This document shows, piece after piece, positions 22,757 to 31,327 of a stretch of 40,669 nucleotides of DNA. The notes under the pieces are model-generated. The model worked only from the letters and a program-made list of their open reading frames with translations, searched no databases and was not told where the DNA came from. This DNA is from Novosphingobium silvae. Lineage in GTDB: Bacteria; Pseudomonadota; Alphaproteobacteria; Sphingomonadales; Sphingomonadaceae. The stretch is from NCBI RefSeq assembly GCF_009856825.1, contig NZ_WVTD01000023.1, positions 1 to 40,669 on the forward strand, read 5' to 3'. The first letter of the stretch is position 1, and the number at the start of each line of letters is the position of its first letter. A program made the position numbers and the translations under genes.

Positions 22757-23044
22757 AGTACCACCTTCAAAGGCATCGGTGTCGGGTTTGCACCTGACGT
22801 TCTCGACGCTCTCGACACATATGCCTCGGCGCAGGGCGTTTCCCGTGCAGAGGCGATCCGCGCTTCCGTCAACATCGGCTTGCCGATGCTCCGTCTGGGC
22901 ATCGCGCTCAACGGACAGCGCGCGCTTACGATCCTCGAGCACACGCAGCTCGCGCTCTCTCTTCTGGTCGAACGCCAGTATCCCGAAGACAGCGATGAAC
23001 TGATCCGCGCCGCCATGCGCAACGTGCGAGAGCACCATGCGTGA
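22754..23044 (+). CDS. small RHH-like DNA-binding protein, possible relaxosome accessory
   Basis: 96 aa. The N-terminus fits a ribbon-helix-helix domain: MSTTFKGIGVGFAPDVLDAL, then SAQGVSRAEAIRASVNIGL; the C-terminal half is helical. Its last codons overlap traD by 8 bp. Small RHH proteins next to coupling protein and relaxase genes (TraY or MobC type) bind near oriT and assist nicking, and also regulate tra promoters. The paired palindromes upstream are its likely targets. An alternative ATG lies two codons earlier, at 22748. Confidence 0.65.
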   Translation: MSTTFKGIGVGFAPDVLDALDTYASAQGVSRAEAIRASVNIGLPMLRLGIALNGQRALTILEHTQLALSLLVERQYPEDSDELIRAAMRNVREHHA

Positions 23045-25433
23045 GGACATCCGCTTCAGCAAAAATGCTGCCACGCTGACGCACGATTCCGCGCGCGGAA
23101 AAGTGAAGCGGAACGCAGGCAATTTCACGCGCGGATCGCAGCTGTTCCACCACGAGGTTTTGATGACCTGGGCGGGCATCAAGCTACCGCTCTATACGTG
23201 GATCGCAACCACCGCCGTCCTGCTCTTCGCGCTGGGCGCATTCACCTTCAAGAACCACGAGATTCATCTCGTCATCATGCGCGGTCTCGCGACCGTCTGG
23301 AACTGGGTCGGACTGAACCCCGACAAGGCGGTCAATTTGACCCTCCCTAGCGGTCAGGTCGTGCAGGGCCACATGCCGATGGTGCCCTACCATCCTGCCG
23401 TCCAGGCGGCATGGGCAACCGCCATTCGGATTACCGTTTCATCGATGCTCGGCGCAGCTTTCATCTGCGTGCCGCTGACCGTCTGGTTCGTCGATTTTTC
23501 CCGGCGCCGGGGATCGGCAATCCTGACCGAGAGACACGAACGCGGCGCGATCATGGTGAGCCGCCAAATACTCGGCGATGCGATCCGCGCCCACAATTGG
23601 CGAGAGCACTCGAAAGAATGCCTCGATCGGGACCCCCCGGACGATCCCAAGGCAGTACTCCAAGAGGATCTGAAAACGCGAATCCGGCGCGGCATTCACA
23701 GCCCTTATCGACTTGCCGGATTGCCGGTTCCGTGGCGTCTTGAACAAAGCCACGCGATGTTCATTGGCACAACCGGCGCGGGCAAGACGACCGAGCTCAA
23801 GAAGCTCGTAACGCAGGCTCGCGCGCGCGGCCACCGCTGCGTCATTTTCGATCTGACCGGAACCTTCGTCGAAAGTTTCTACGACGCCGAAACCGACGTC
23901 ATTCTGAACCCGATGGATCGGCGCTGCGAGCCCTGGTCGATATTCAACGATTGCGACAACTACGCCGAGTTCATGAGCGCCGCGACGGCGCTCGTTCCGA
24001 GCGGCCAGAATGTCGAGGACGATTTCTGGCAGAAGTCGGCGCGAACCCTCATGGTCGAAATGTGCGTCAAGCTCGTCAAGATGGGCGTGCGTACCAACGG
24101 CGGGCTCGCCTATTATCTCATGCAGTCCGACCTCAAGACGATCCACGCGCAGCTCGAGGGAACCGTTGCCGGACCGATGATGTCGCCATCGGCCGCGAAG
24201 ATGGCCGAAAGCATACGCACAACCTTCATCGCCAATGCCAACGCCTTCCGCTTCCTCCCCGATCCGGCGCCGGGAGACGAAGGGTTCTCCATCAAGCACT
24301 GGATGACCAGGGACGTACAGGAAGGCTCGATCCTCTTCATCACCTCCACACACCCCGATCTGACGCTCAATCGGCCTTTGCTGACGCTGTGGATGGACCT
24401 TGCGGTTAACTCGCTTTTCCAGATGGGCCGCAGCCGCAATCTGCGCACCTGGTTCCTGATCGACGAAGTCCACGCACTGCACCGGTTGCCCGCGATCGAT
24501 CACGGCCTCCAGACCGCCCGTGCTTTCGGCGGGGCGTTCGTCCTCGGAATGCATTCCTTCGACAAACTCGAAGAAACCTATGGCGAGCACGGTGCCACCA
24601 ACCTCGCATCGCTCGCGGGCACCAAGCTCATCCTCAAGACCGCCGACCCCGAGACCTCGCGGCGCTGCTCGGAATTCATCGGCAACCGGCAGGTCCGGCA
24701 AATGGATGAGGCGTATTCCTACGGGTACAACAACAGCCGCGATGCGTCGACGATCACGCCCCGCACCGACGTGCAGGAACTCGTCATGCCGGACGACATC
24801 AGCAACCTGCCGAGTATGCACGGCTTCGTGAAGTTCCCGGACGGTTTCCCTGCCGCGCGGATCAAGCTCACATGGAAGGACTATCCGCAGCAAGCCGAAG
24901 GCTTCGAACGCGTGACCGACATGCGCGCTGCCGAATACATCCCCTCCAGCGAGGAAGCCGCGGAAATGGGGGTCGATGGGCGCGAGGGGGAGGGGCCGGT
25001 CTACCAGCCCACTGAAACGCGCGAGGAAGCGAATGTCGAGCTTAGCCAGGCAGAGCGGGAAGCGGAAAGGTTGCGAGAGCAGGTCGAGGGAAAGCTGACG
25101 AGGGAAGCGGAGGATCTGGTCGACCGGGCGAACGAGACCCCCGTCATCAGGAACGGCGATGCCACCGATCCCCGGCAGCAAGCCGAAGAAGATGGCTTCA
25201 AGTTCAGGCGATCGGGCCAAGCGGACCAACGCGAGCGGCAGCGCCACGCGCAGCGCGACGTCGAGGAGCGGAACGGACAAAGCAGGTCGCACACCGAGGC
25301 GCTCCGCACCATGCGCTCTCGCGAGGATGGTCAGGAGAGCGAACTGGCGCGCGAGAACATGCGCGGCTTCGGTGCCGAAAAGATCCATCATCACGAGCCG
25401 GCGATCGACGACGACCAGGAGCTGGGCCGGTGA
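23037..25433 (+). CDS. traD: TraD-type conjugative coupling protein
   Basis: 798 aa. Two membrane segments lie at about residues 53-70 and 131-152, then the RecA-like motor domain: Walker A GTTGAGKTT (244-252) and Walker B WFLIDEVHAL (472-481). The segment SLAGTKLILKTADPETSRRC and the rest of the core fit F-type TraD/TrwB coupling proteins, hexameric inner-membrane ATPases that bring the relaxase-DNA complex to the type IV secretion channel. The last 150 residues are a charged, disordered tail. The frame appears intact. It starts inside the end of the RHH gene and its stop overlaps the Xre start. Confidence 0.9.
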   Translation: MREDIRFSKNAATLTHDSARGKVKRNAGNFTRGSQLFHHEVLMTWAGIKLPLYTWIATTAVLLFALGAFTFKNHEIHLVIMRGLATVWNWVGLNPDKAVNLTLPSGQVVQGHMPMVPYHPAVQAAWATAIRITVSSMLGAAFICVPLTVWFVDFSRRRGSAILTERHERGAIMVSRQILGDAIRAHNWREHSKECLDRDPPDDPKAVLQEDLKTRIRRGIHSPYRLAGLPVPWRLEQSHAMFIGTTGAGKTTELKKLVTQARARGHRCVIFDLTGTFVESFYDAETDVILNPMDRRCEPWSIFNDCDNYAEFMSAATALVPSGQNVEDDFWQKSARTLMVEMCVKLVKMGVRTNGGLAYYLMQSDLKTIHAQLEGTVAGPMMSPSAAKMAESIRTTFIANANAFRFLPDPAPGDEGFSIKHWMTRDVQEGSILFITSTHPDLTLNRPLLTLWMDLAVNSLFQMGRSRNLRTWFLIDEVHALHRLPAIDHGLQTARAFGGAFVLGMHSFDKLEETYGEHGATNLASLAGTKLILKTADPETSRRCSEFIGNRQVRQMDEAYSYGYNNSRDASTITPRTDVQELVMPDDISNLPSMHGFVKFPDGFPAARIKLTWKDYPQQAEGFERVTDMRAAEYIPSSEEAAEMGVDGREGEGPVYQPTETREEANVELSQAEREAERLREQVEGKLTREAEDLVDRANETPVIRNGDATDPRQQAEEDGFKFRRSGQADQRERQRHAQRDVEERNGQSRSHTEALRTMRSREDGQESELARENMRGFGAEKIHHHEPAIDDDQELGR

Positions 25434-25732
25434 ACCTTTCCGCGCCCACCCTCTCGCACTCCTGCCACTTCAGGATCGCTATCGGCCGCAGGCTTCGCGG
25501 CGCACGCGCCGCACTTGGATTTTCGCAGCAGGAGATGGCAACCAAGCTCGGAATCGCCCGGCAAACCCTGGCTGGATACGAGAACGGCCATTGCGAGCCG
25601 CTGAGCAGCTTGCTTGCGCTCCTGTGCGAAGATTTCGGCCTCAATCCATCATGGTTGCTGATCGGTGACAACAACACGCCCATGTTCGTCCCGGGCACCG
25701 AGACGGCGACCTTCCGGCGCGCGGCTTCCTGA
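25430..25732 (+). CDS. Xre-family transcriptional regulator
   Basis: 100 aa from GTG 25430, overlapping the traD stop (GTGA). The helix-turn-helix is clear at residues 31-52: FSQQEMATKLGIARQTLAGY followed by ENG. The C-terminus (LNPSWLLIGDNNTPMF) is typical of short repressors of the C1/Xre type. Its stop overlaps the relaxase start (TGATG). Placed between traD and traI, it probably controls the transfer genes. Confidence 0.82.
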   Translation: MNLSAPTLSHSCHFRIAIGRRLRGARAALGFSQQEMATKLGIARQTLAGYENGHCEPLSSLLALLCEDFGLNPSWLLIGDNNTPMFVPGTETATFRRAAS

Positions 25733-26343
25733 TGCTCTCGGTTGCATCCGTATCCTCCGCGGGAGGCGCTGCGAACTACTTCGCAAAGGACGACTATTAC
25801 GTCGGCGATGGCCCCGCGGAACTCAGTGAGTGGGGCGGGAAGGGCGCCGAAGCGCTGGGGCTGACAGGCCCGGTTTCGAAGGACGACTTCGAGAAGGTTC
25901 TCGACGGCAAGCTGCCCGACGGGACGATCATCAACGCCCACGAGAAACGGCAAAGCGGAACGGATCTGACGTTTTCGATGCCGAAGTCGGCGAGCCTGCT
26001 TGCCCAGCTTGGCGGCGATGAACGCATCCTCTTGGCGCAGGCGGCCGCCGTGAAGGCAACGATGGCCTATCTCGAGAAGCATTTTGCCGAAACGCGCGAC
26101 TATTCGCGCAACTCGAAGGGCGAGCCGACCCAGACGGGGAACCTTGTCTATGCGCTGTTCCAGCACGATACGAGCCGCAAGCTCGACCCGCAGAATCACA
26201 CCCACGCCGTGATCGCCGCCCTTACCCAGACAAAGGACGGTAAATGGCAGGCGCTGCATAACGTGGAGGTCTGGAAGAACAATTCCGTTCTCGGATCGAT
26301 CTACAATGCAGCCCTCCGGTCCGGACTCGAACGCATCGGCTAA
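25732..26343 (+). CDS. traI: MOBF relaxase, N-terminal fragment of TraI
   Basis: 203 aa fitting the TrwC/TraI relaxase domain: MLSVASVSSAGGAANYFAKD with the candidate nucleophilic Tyr residues (16, 22, 23), GTDLTFSMPKSASLLA (76-91), and the metal-binding His cluster HD...NHTH (145, 156, 158). MOBF relaxases nick oriT and stay bound to the 5' end through Tyr. The product stops at TAA (26341-26343) straight after GLERIG, where full-length relatives continue for hundreds of residues. The helicase half resumes in another frame, so this is the front of a broken traI. Whether the fragment folds is unknown. Confidence 0.85.
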   Translation: MLSVASVSSAGGAANYFAKDDYYVGDGPAELSEWGGKGAEALGLTGPVSKDDFEKVLDGKLPDGTIINAHEKRQSGTDLTFSMPKSASLLAQLGGDERILLAQAAAVKATMAYLEKHFAETRDYSRNSKGEPTQTGNLVYALFQHDTSRKLDPQNHTHAVIAALTQTKDGKWQALHNVEVWKNNSVLGSIYNAALRSGLERIG

Positions 26344-27895
26344 GACGACACTGATCTCCGCGATCGCGAGCGCCGCACATAACGAGGGCAGGGAGGTTAT
26401 CGGCCTCGCCTTCGCGAACAAGATGGTGAACGACCTTCGCAACGACACCGAGCTGCGCAAGCCAGGCGGCGAACTGGTGCAGGGCGGCATCGAGGCGAAA
26501 ACCGTCTCCTCGTTCGTCAATGAGCATCTTCGTGGCGCGCTATACGGCAAGGGACCGACCTACGAGGCGTCGCGCACAGCCCTGGAGGGGAAAGTGCTTG
26601 TCCTCGACGAGGCATCGCTCGTGGCCAACAAGCCGATGAACGACCTCCTCACCATCGCCAACCGGCTAGGCGTCGAAAAACTGGTGATGATCGGCGACCG
26701 CGCGCAGCTTCAGCCGATCGAGGCGGGCAAAAGCTTCTCCCTCATCCAGTCCGACGCTCCGGCGATGGCAAGGCTTGAGACGAGCCTGCGGCAACGCACA
26801 CAGCACATGAAGGAGGCGGCCGGCCTCGCGCGCGCAGGCAAATTCCGCGAGAGCTTCGCATCGCTGGGCGAGCGCGTCGTCGAAGCCGGAAAGGATCATC
26901 TCAGGACGACCGCCGATACCTGGCTAGCCTTGTCGCCAGAGGACCGCGAACGCACTGCCATCTACTCGTCGGGCCGCGACGCCCGGAGCAGCCTCAACCG
27001 GATGGTCCAGGACGGGCTGCGCGGCGAGGGTGCGATCAAGGGGGAGGGGCTCGAAATCACAACCCTGCGCCCGGCCCACGCGACGCGCGAGGAGCTTCGC
27101 TACGCGCCGACCTATGCCAAGGGCCAGCTGCTGGAAGTAACGCGCCACAACGCCCCTGGAGGGCTCCAGAAAGGCCGCTACGATGTCGAGGGACTGGACG
27201 AGCGCGGGCGCGTCCTTCTCCGCGATGAGAACGGCAAGCGTGTCCGCTTCGACCCGGCCCGCATCGATCCCAAGGACAGACGCGACGCCCTGCGATTGTC
27301 CGAGAAGTCGAAGGAGACGATCCATGAAGGCGACAAGGTGCGCTGGACCGAGAAGGACGATGCCCGCAAGCTGATGAAATCCGAGGAGGCTCGAATCCTC
27401 GGGATCAAAGACGGGACGGTCACGGTCGAAAACCGCCACGGCGAGACGATCGAGCTCAAGCAGAACGACAAGATGCTGGAGCGAATGGGCCTCGCTTACG
27501 CAATCAACATGCATCAGGCGCAGGGCGATACGCGCGACATGGCGATCGGCGAGATGCATTCATCCGCCCGGCACCTGTCGAACCAGCGCCTCGCGCTCGT
27601 CATGATGACCCGCGTCCGCGACGACATCACGATCGTCACCAACGACAAAGACAGGCTTCTCGCCCAGATCGGCCGCAACCCCGGGGACAAGACCAGCGCG
27701 CTGGAGACGCTCGGCGAAAAGCAGGTCGACGCAAACCGCGGGCCGGACACCCGCCCGGATTTCAACCCCAAGATCCCCGAACACCTGCTTCCGCCCGACG
27801 CAAAGGGAGAAACCCTGCCCTCGGTCGACAAGGACAGTCTGCGCGCCGTTCCGCAGATCGACCTTCCAGAACGAACCATCGAACGCACCCGCTAG
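26306..27895 (+). CDS. traI: TraI helicase part, frame-shifted and lacking the Walker A loop
   Basis: TraI-like sequence begins at about 26342 with KTTLISAIASAAHNEGREV. This is the tail of a Walker A motif whose preceding GxxGxG is missing. The 12 codons before that, back to ATG 26306, are relaxase DNA read out of frame. Remaining superfamily-1 (RecD-like) motifs are present: VLVLDEASLV (Walker B), MIGDRAQLQPIEAG, and AYAINMHQAQGDT near the C-terminus. Without the P-loop the fragment should not hydrolyse ATP. The end is a disordered Pro/Asp-rich tail. The gene is best regarded as the 3' half of a traI pseudogene. Confidence 0.82.
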   Translation: MQPSGPDSNASAKTTLISAIASAAHNEGREVIGLAFANKMVNDLRNDTELRKPGGELVQGGIEAKTVSSFVNEHLRGALYGKGPTYEASRTALEGKVLVLDEASLVANKPMNDLLTIANRLGVEKLVMIGDRAQLQPIEAGKSFSLIQSDAPAMARLETSLRQRTQHMKEAAGLARAGKFRESFASLGERVVEAGKDHLRTTADTWLALSPEDRERTAIYSSGRDARSSLNRMVQDGLRGEGAIKGEGLEITTLRPAHATREELRYAPTYAKGQLLEVTRHNAPGGLQKGRYDVEGLDERGRVLLRDENGKRVRFDPARIDPKDRRDALRLSEKSKETIHEGDKVRWTEKDDARKLMKSEEARILGIKDGTVTVENRHGETIELKQNDKMLERMGLAYAINMHQAQGDTRDMAIGEMHSSARHLSNQRLALVMMTRVRDDITIVTNDKDRLLAQIGRNPGDKTSALETLGEKQVDANRGPDTRPDFNPKIPEHLLPPDAKGETLPSVDKDSLRAVPQIDLPERTIERTR

Positions 27896-27905
27896 GAGAA
27901 GCGCA

Positions 27906-28298
27906 ATGCCCGTAGCCCTGTCCCAGACTGCAGATCAGACGCCGTCCGAAAGCCTTGCTCAGGTCCTCGCCCACAAACCCACCATGCACAATTTCTCGAC
28001 CGCTACGGGCCTGGAGAACGTGGCCCGAAAGCTGGAGGGGGACTCGTATTTTGTGTGCGACCTGCAGGTTCACGGCGTCCAGGGCTGCGCTGACTTGCGA
28101 AACGATATCGCACGGCAACATTTCGCCGCCGAGCTGATCGCCCTCGGGCTCGCGCTGTTCGTCGCGGTGATCGTCGGTTCGATCGCCGTCGCCTTCGTCA
28201 ATCTGGTGACAAAACTCGCCGCGCCGATCGGAGAGCACCGCGTCTACGCGCTGTTTCCGCGCCGCCTGAGCGAATTCTGGAAAGGACACCCAACGTGA
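27906..28298 (+). CDS. hypothetical membrane protein, 130 aa
   Basis: AGGAG six bases before ATG, 10 bp after traI. The cytoplasmic-looking N-terminal 90 residues include CDLQVHGVQGCADLRNDIA, followed by one hydrophobic segment (ELIALGLALFVAVIVGSIAV) and a basic tail. Stop overlaps the next small gene (GTGA). A role linked to transfer is inferred only from position. Confidence 0.62.
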   Translation: MPVALSQTADQTPSESLAQVLAHKPTMHNFSTATGLENVARKLEGDSYFVCDLQVHGVQGCADLRNDIARQHFAAELIALGLALFVAVIVGSIAVAFVNLVTKLAAPIGEHRVYALFPRRLSEFWKGHPT

Positions 28299-28438
28299 CG
28301 CACGCCTTCGCCGGTCTGTCGGACCTCTTCGGGACGACGCCGCCGTCTCTGATCGAGCTCGGGTTAATGGTTGGTGTGGCCGCCGCTTTGACGGTCCTGA
28401 TCCACTCGATCGTCCCGCATTGGACGGGAGAGGACTGA
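28295..28438 (+). CDS. small membrane peptide, 47 aa
   Basis: GTG start overlapping the preceding stop. The product has one membrane segment (LGLMVGVAAALTVLIHSIV) flanked by short polar ends. It ends two bases before the DUF2726 gene. The tight overlaps suggest a true member of this operon. Confidence 0.5.
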   Translation: MTHAFAGLSDLFGTTPPSLIELGLMVGVAAALTVLIHSIVPHWTGED

Positions 28439-28440
28439 CC

Positions 28441-28968
28441 ATGAACGGCCAGACCATCCTGATCCTCCTCGTCGCAGGCGCGGTAATCGCGGCATTCGCA
28501 ATCCTGAACGCTCTCCCGCGGCGCCAGCTGGCGCGCCTGAAGGTCAGGCCCAAGCCCCTCATGACGCCGGCAGAGCGCCGAGTCTGCCTCATGATCGAGC
28601 GCGCAATGCCTGGAGCCAGGGTACACTCGCAGGTCTCGATGGGGGCGATCATGAACCCGGCGAAGGGTCTTTCCAGATCCGAATGGTGGACCACCTTCAA
28701 CAAGTTCAGCTCGAAACGCGTCGATTTCGTGGTCGAGGACCCGCACTCCGGTCAGGTCATCCTGCTGGTCGAACTCGACGACCGCAGCCACGACCGCCGC
28801 AACGATACCGACCGCGACGCCCTTACGCGCCATGCCGGATACACGACCGTCCGCCTCCCCGCAGGCGAACGCCCCACACAGACGAGTGTCGAGAGACACA
28901 TCGAAGCCGCGCTCGGGCCGGCCTTGCCGCGCGCGGACCGCTCACCCTGGCAAGCCACCCAGGCCTGA
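28441..28968 (+). CDS. membrane-anchored DUF2726 protein (PD-(D/E)XK-like)
   Basis: 175 aa from ATG 28441. An N-terminal membrane segment (ILILLVAGAVIAAFAILNAL) is followed by a DUF2726 domain: LMTPAERRVCLMIERAMPGA, KRVDFVVED, ILLVELDDRSHD, RDALTRHAGY. The D...ExD pattern (VDF then VELDD) resembles restriction-endonuclease-like folds, to which DUF2726 has been related. Nuclease activity is not shown. Genes of this kind often accompany conjugation modules. Confidence 0.78.
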   Translation: MNGQTILILLVAGAVIAAFAILNALPRRQLARLKVRPKPLMTPAERRVCLMIERAMPGARVHSQVSMGAIMNPAKGLSRSEWWTTFNKFSSKRVDFVVEDPHSGQVILLVELDDRSHDRRNDTDRDALTRHAGYTTVRLPAGERPTQTSVERHIEAALGPALPRADRSPWQATQA

Positions 28969-28980
28969 AGGAGGACCACA

Positions 28981-29190
28981 ATGGCATTCGATTACGAAGA
29001 CGTAGGAACATTCGGCAGCAAGCGCGCAGCCGAGGATTGGGCTCACCGCAACAAGGTCGACCTGCGCGACCTCCATATCCGGAACCTCGGAGGTGACCGG
29101 GTCGAGGTCGGCATTCGCAAGAGCGGATACGACAGCCGCGAGAACTACGACAACCGACATGGCGAGAGGCGCGACGGCTTCTGGCGATAA
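28981..29190 (+). CDS. small hypothetical protein, 69 aa
   Basis: GAAGGAGG precedes the ATG. The product, MAFDYEDVGTFGSKRAAEDW..., is charged and soluble, ending in a Tyr/Arg/Asp-rich tail (NYDNRHGERRDGFWR). No family recognised. It lies 12 bp after the DUF2726 gene. Confidence 0.58.
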   Translation: MAFDYEDVGTFGSKRAAEDWAHRNKVDLRDLHIRNLGGDRVEVGIRKSGYDSRENYDNRHGERRDGFWR

Positions 29191-29278
29191 GCGAATTTCC
29201 GCAACCTGCGGAAATGGGGCGCGCCCGCGCGCTCTTCACCCCGCCGGACTGTCCGGCACAACAGAAGGACTGACTACG

Positions 29279-29629
29279 ATGAAATTTCTGATCTCCGCAC
29301 TGGCGCTGGGTTGCGCCATGACGGCCGCCCCCGCGATGGCGCAGGATGCGGACGCTTCCGCAGCTGCAACGACGGAGACGCCTGCCGCCGTCCCGGCGAT
29401 CGTTTCCGCAATCAAGAAGATCAACGCCACGACGTCTCCGGCCGGCGACCAGCGCGCGGCGAAGATGAAGCTGCTAGCCTATCTCGACGAGCACAAGATC
29501 CAACGCGATCGCATCGATCACAAGCCGCACAAGACAGAATGCGTCGAATGCGCCAAGGCGGACTGCGCGGACAAGGACTGCGACCATGCCAAGCCCAAGC
29601 CAAAGTGCGAAAAAGGGCAGAAGTGCTGA
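29279..29629 (+). CDS. secreted Cys-rich protein, 116 aa
   Basis: Typical signal peptide (MKFLISALALGCAMTAAPAM, probably cleaved after AMAQ). The mature part begins with an Ala/Thr-rich linker, then a helix (KMKLLAYLDEHKIQRDRIDH) and a C-terminal cluster of six Cys with His, Asp and Lys (KTECVECAKADCADKDCDHA, then KPKCEKGQKC). The tail looks able to bind metal or to form disulfides in the periplasm. No family recognised. Confidence 0.65.
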   Translation: MKFLISALALGCAMTAAPAMAQDADASAAATTETPAAVPAIVSAIKKINATTSPAGDQRAAKMKLLAYLDEHKIQRDRIDHKPHKTECVECAKADCADKDCDHAKPKPKCEKGQKC

Positions 29630-29688
29630 CTGGGCCAGGTCCGGCACGCTTCCCCGCCACACGGCGAGCAAAGCGAGGAGGGGGCGAA

Positions 29689-30129
29689 GTGCTCCACGAC
29701 CAGTCACAATGTCCGTTCTGCAGGCGTTTCATGCCGGATTGGGGGACACCCCTTCCGGTCAAAGCCTGCAACGTGTGCGATCGTCCCCTCTTCCTCATCC
29801 CATCGCTACGCGGACCCGGGCGCCTCCACATCCTTTCGGCTATCGACGTCACGAAGATCGTCATGCTGCCGATCGTCGGTGGTGGGACAATCTCTTTCGG
29901 GATGCGCGGACTTTCGACCGACCATTTCGCAGCGACGGTCGCAGGTGCCCTGCTGTTCTGGGGCGTCATCGACGTTTGGGATGGAACGGCAGGCCTTAAA
30001 ACCGATATCGACCGGGTCAAGAAGCAGGTCCGGCAGGGCGCGGCCGTACGAAAGATGTCCATCGCCAAGAGCATTTTCGGGCTTTCGTCGATCGTTCTTG
30101 GCGCGCTCGGACTGCTGATGCTGGCCTGA
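29689..30129 (+). CDS. zinc-ribbon membrane protein, 146 aa
   Basis: Start at GTG 29689 behind GAGGAGGGGG. The N-terminus has a four-Cys zinc ribbon (CPFCRRF, then CNVC), followed by three hydrophobic stretches (IVMLPIVGGGTISFG, VAGALLFWGVIDVW, SSIVLGALGLLMLA). This ribbon-plus-membrane layout is common in small bacterial proteins of unknown role. The frame is open upstream, but only from here does it look like protein. Confidence 0.58.
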   Translation: MLHDQSQCPFCRRFMPDWGTPLPVKACNVCDRPLFLIPSLRGPGRLHILSAIDVTKIVMLPIVGGGTISFGMRGLSTDHFAATVAGALLFWGVIDVWDGTAGLKTDIDRVKKQVRQGAAVRKMSIAKSIFGLSSIVLGALGLLMLA

Positions 30130-30131
30130 CC

Positions 30132-30734
30132 ATGGATATGGATGACCGCGAATACATGCATCAGCGTTACCGCGAACGCGGCGGCGCTCGATCCCTGCCG
30201 ATCTGGCGAGAACGGCATGGGCGAATGGAACTCGGCGAAGCTGACCTCGTCGCATCCTCCTATGGCCGCCACAGCCAGAACTATCCCGATCACCCTACCG
30301 CCCGTCCGCCGAGCCGGGCGCGGCGCAAGAACCTCATTGCGGCAGCCTTGCTGGCCGCGATCGGTGCCATCTATCTGGTGTTCACCGGCACATCCGGCTC
30401 GCTCTTTAGCAGGCAGCCCGAGAATGGCGAATTCCGGGTCAGGACCGAACTTCAGGCCGAACCGACCGCTACGCTGATTTTCACGGCGAGCGACAAGCCG
30501 GTCGCCATGCACCTCCTGGACAGCGAAGACCGGGAGATTTTCGTCGCTTATATCCGCGCCAAGAGAACGGCGAAGCTGCAGGTCCCGCCGGATCGAAAGT
30601 CTCACTCAAACCATCGAATATCGTGTCGCAGAAAGGATATTAGGAACGGTCCATCATACACGCGCGATTGGCACAGCGCTAATATCGGCGCTCGCTGTCA
30701 AAAGCCTTGGAAAACGAGACCCTGCGTCAAATAG
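30132..30734 (+). CDS. membrane protein with a foreign C-terminus
   Basis: 200 aa by frame. Residues 1-155 look genuine: a basic N-terminal tail, one membrane segment (NLIAAALLAAIGAIYLVF) and an extracytoplasmic strand-rich part ending in TAKLQVPPD. From about 30590 the composition changes sharply to lower GC and the frame becomes Arg/Ser/His-rich, while another frame (30595-30891) becomes coherent. The original 3' end was therefore replaced at a recombination joint and the last 45 residues are artefactual. Confidence 0.5.
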   Translation: MDMDDREYMHQRYRERGGARSLPIWRERHGRMELGEADLVASSYGRHSQNYPDHPTARPPSRARRKNLIAAALLAAIGAIYLVFTGTSGSLFSRQPENGEFRVRTELQAEPTATLIFTASDKPVAMHLLDSEDREIFVAYIRAKRTAKLQVPPDRKSHSNHRISCRRKDIRNGPSYTRDWHSANIGARCQKPWKTRPCVK

Positions 30735-30891
30735 CGCGAGATTCTTAATTTCTATAGCTAGCGAAGCGCGAAAAAGACATCCCATACCACTCACATTCGT
30801 TTCAATCGACATTTTTATCGATAAAGAGACGCGCGATTTCTGGACAACGACAGTGGACTACCATCAACGGAGAAAACAGTACAACTACTAG
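30595..30891 (+). pseudogene. low-GC 3' gene fragment, 98 codons
   Basis: An uninterrupted frame without a start reads ESLTQTIEYRVAERILGTVH, then SARFLISIASEARKRHPIPL and FVSIDIFIDKETRDFW before TAG. It is protein-like and clearly lower in GC than its neighbours, roughly 46% by eye against about 62%. I do not recognise it. It is the C-terminal end of a foreign gene fused to the preceding membrane-protein gene. Confidence 0.5.
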
Positions 30892-31045
30892 CTCGGCTGC
30901 CTTGGTCCTACCGGTGCTCCTGAATGAGCTTGTGCAACTTTTGGTTCACCTCGCAACCTAGCGGCAGTCACCTCGGGTACAGGTGGTTCTCGGCTAGGTT
31001 CCAGTCAGATCTCTACCGCATTGAATTCCGGCCAACCTGCTCAAC
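30892..31045. other. recombination scar, no gene
   Basis: No supported gene. The plus-strand frame 30924-31271 has poor composition and no ribosome-binding site. Confidence 0.35.
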
Positions 31046-31327
31046 TCAGTTCCCAAGTCGTTCCTTGTCGGATGTTCTGAACAAGTGTTGTGCGAAAGGC
31101 TGCCAAGTAGCTACCGCCGACTCGTCCCGGCGGGTAATAGACGACACCGCCGAGATCGGCTCTTCGAAATCCCAGCGCCAGTCTTTGTCCCGCCGGATGG
31201 CCATTTTCCTCGATAGGACCGAGATAGTCCGCTCGAGGCGGCCGCGTCCGATCCCGCAATCTACGACATAATAGGCGACGATCAAGACGGGGCTCAGCAT
31301 TGACCAGCATGGCACGATCCCGGACAC
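31046..31327 (-). pseudogene. possible gene fragment on the minus strand
   Basis: 93 codons, including VLIVAYYVVDCGIGRGRLER, DKDWRWDFEEPISAVSSI and a C-terminal TSDKERLGN. The composition is more protein-like than the overlapping plus frame. No ribosome-binding site is seen and the 5' end overlaps another fragment (31275-31469), so it is probably a remnant. Family unknown. Confidence 0.3.

Noticed and set aside
23439..25394. 651-codon minus-strand frame opposite traD
   Set aside because: Long antisense frames are expected in GC-rich genes; traD motifs on the plus strand are unambiguous.
26306..26341. N-terminal codons MQPSGPDSNAS of the helicase frame as genuine protein
   Set aside because: These bases encode the relaxase C-terminus in its own frame; TraI-like helicase sequence begins only at KTTLIS.
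25204..26550. 448-codon minus-strand frame across traD, xre and the relaxase
   Set aside because: It spans three coding genes on the other strand and has no protein-like motifs.
29421..30605. 394-codon minus-strand frame
   Set aside because: Shadow of the Cys-rich, zinc-ribbon and membrane protein genes; Arg/Ser/Pro-rich composition.
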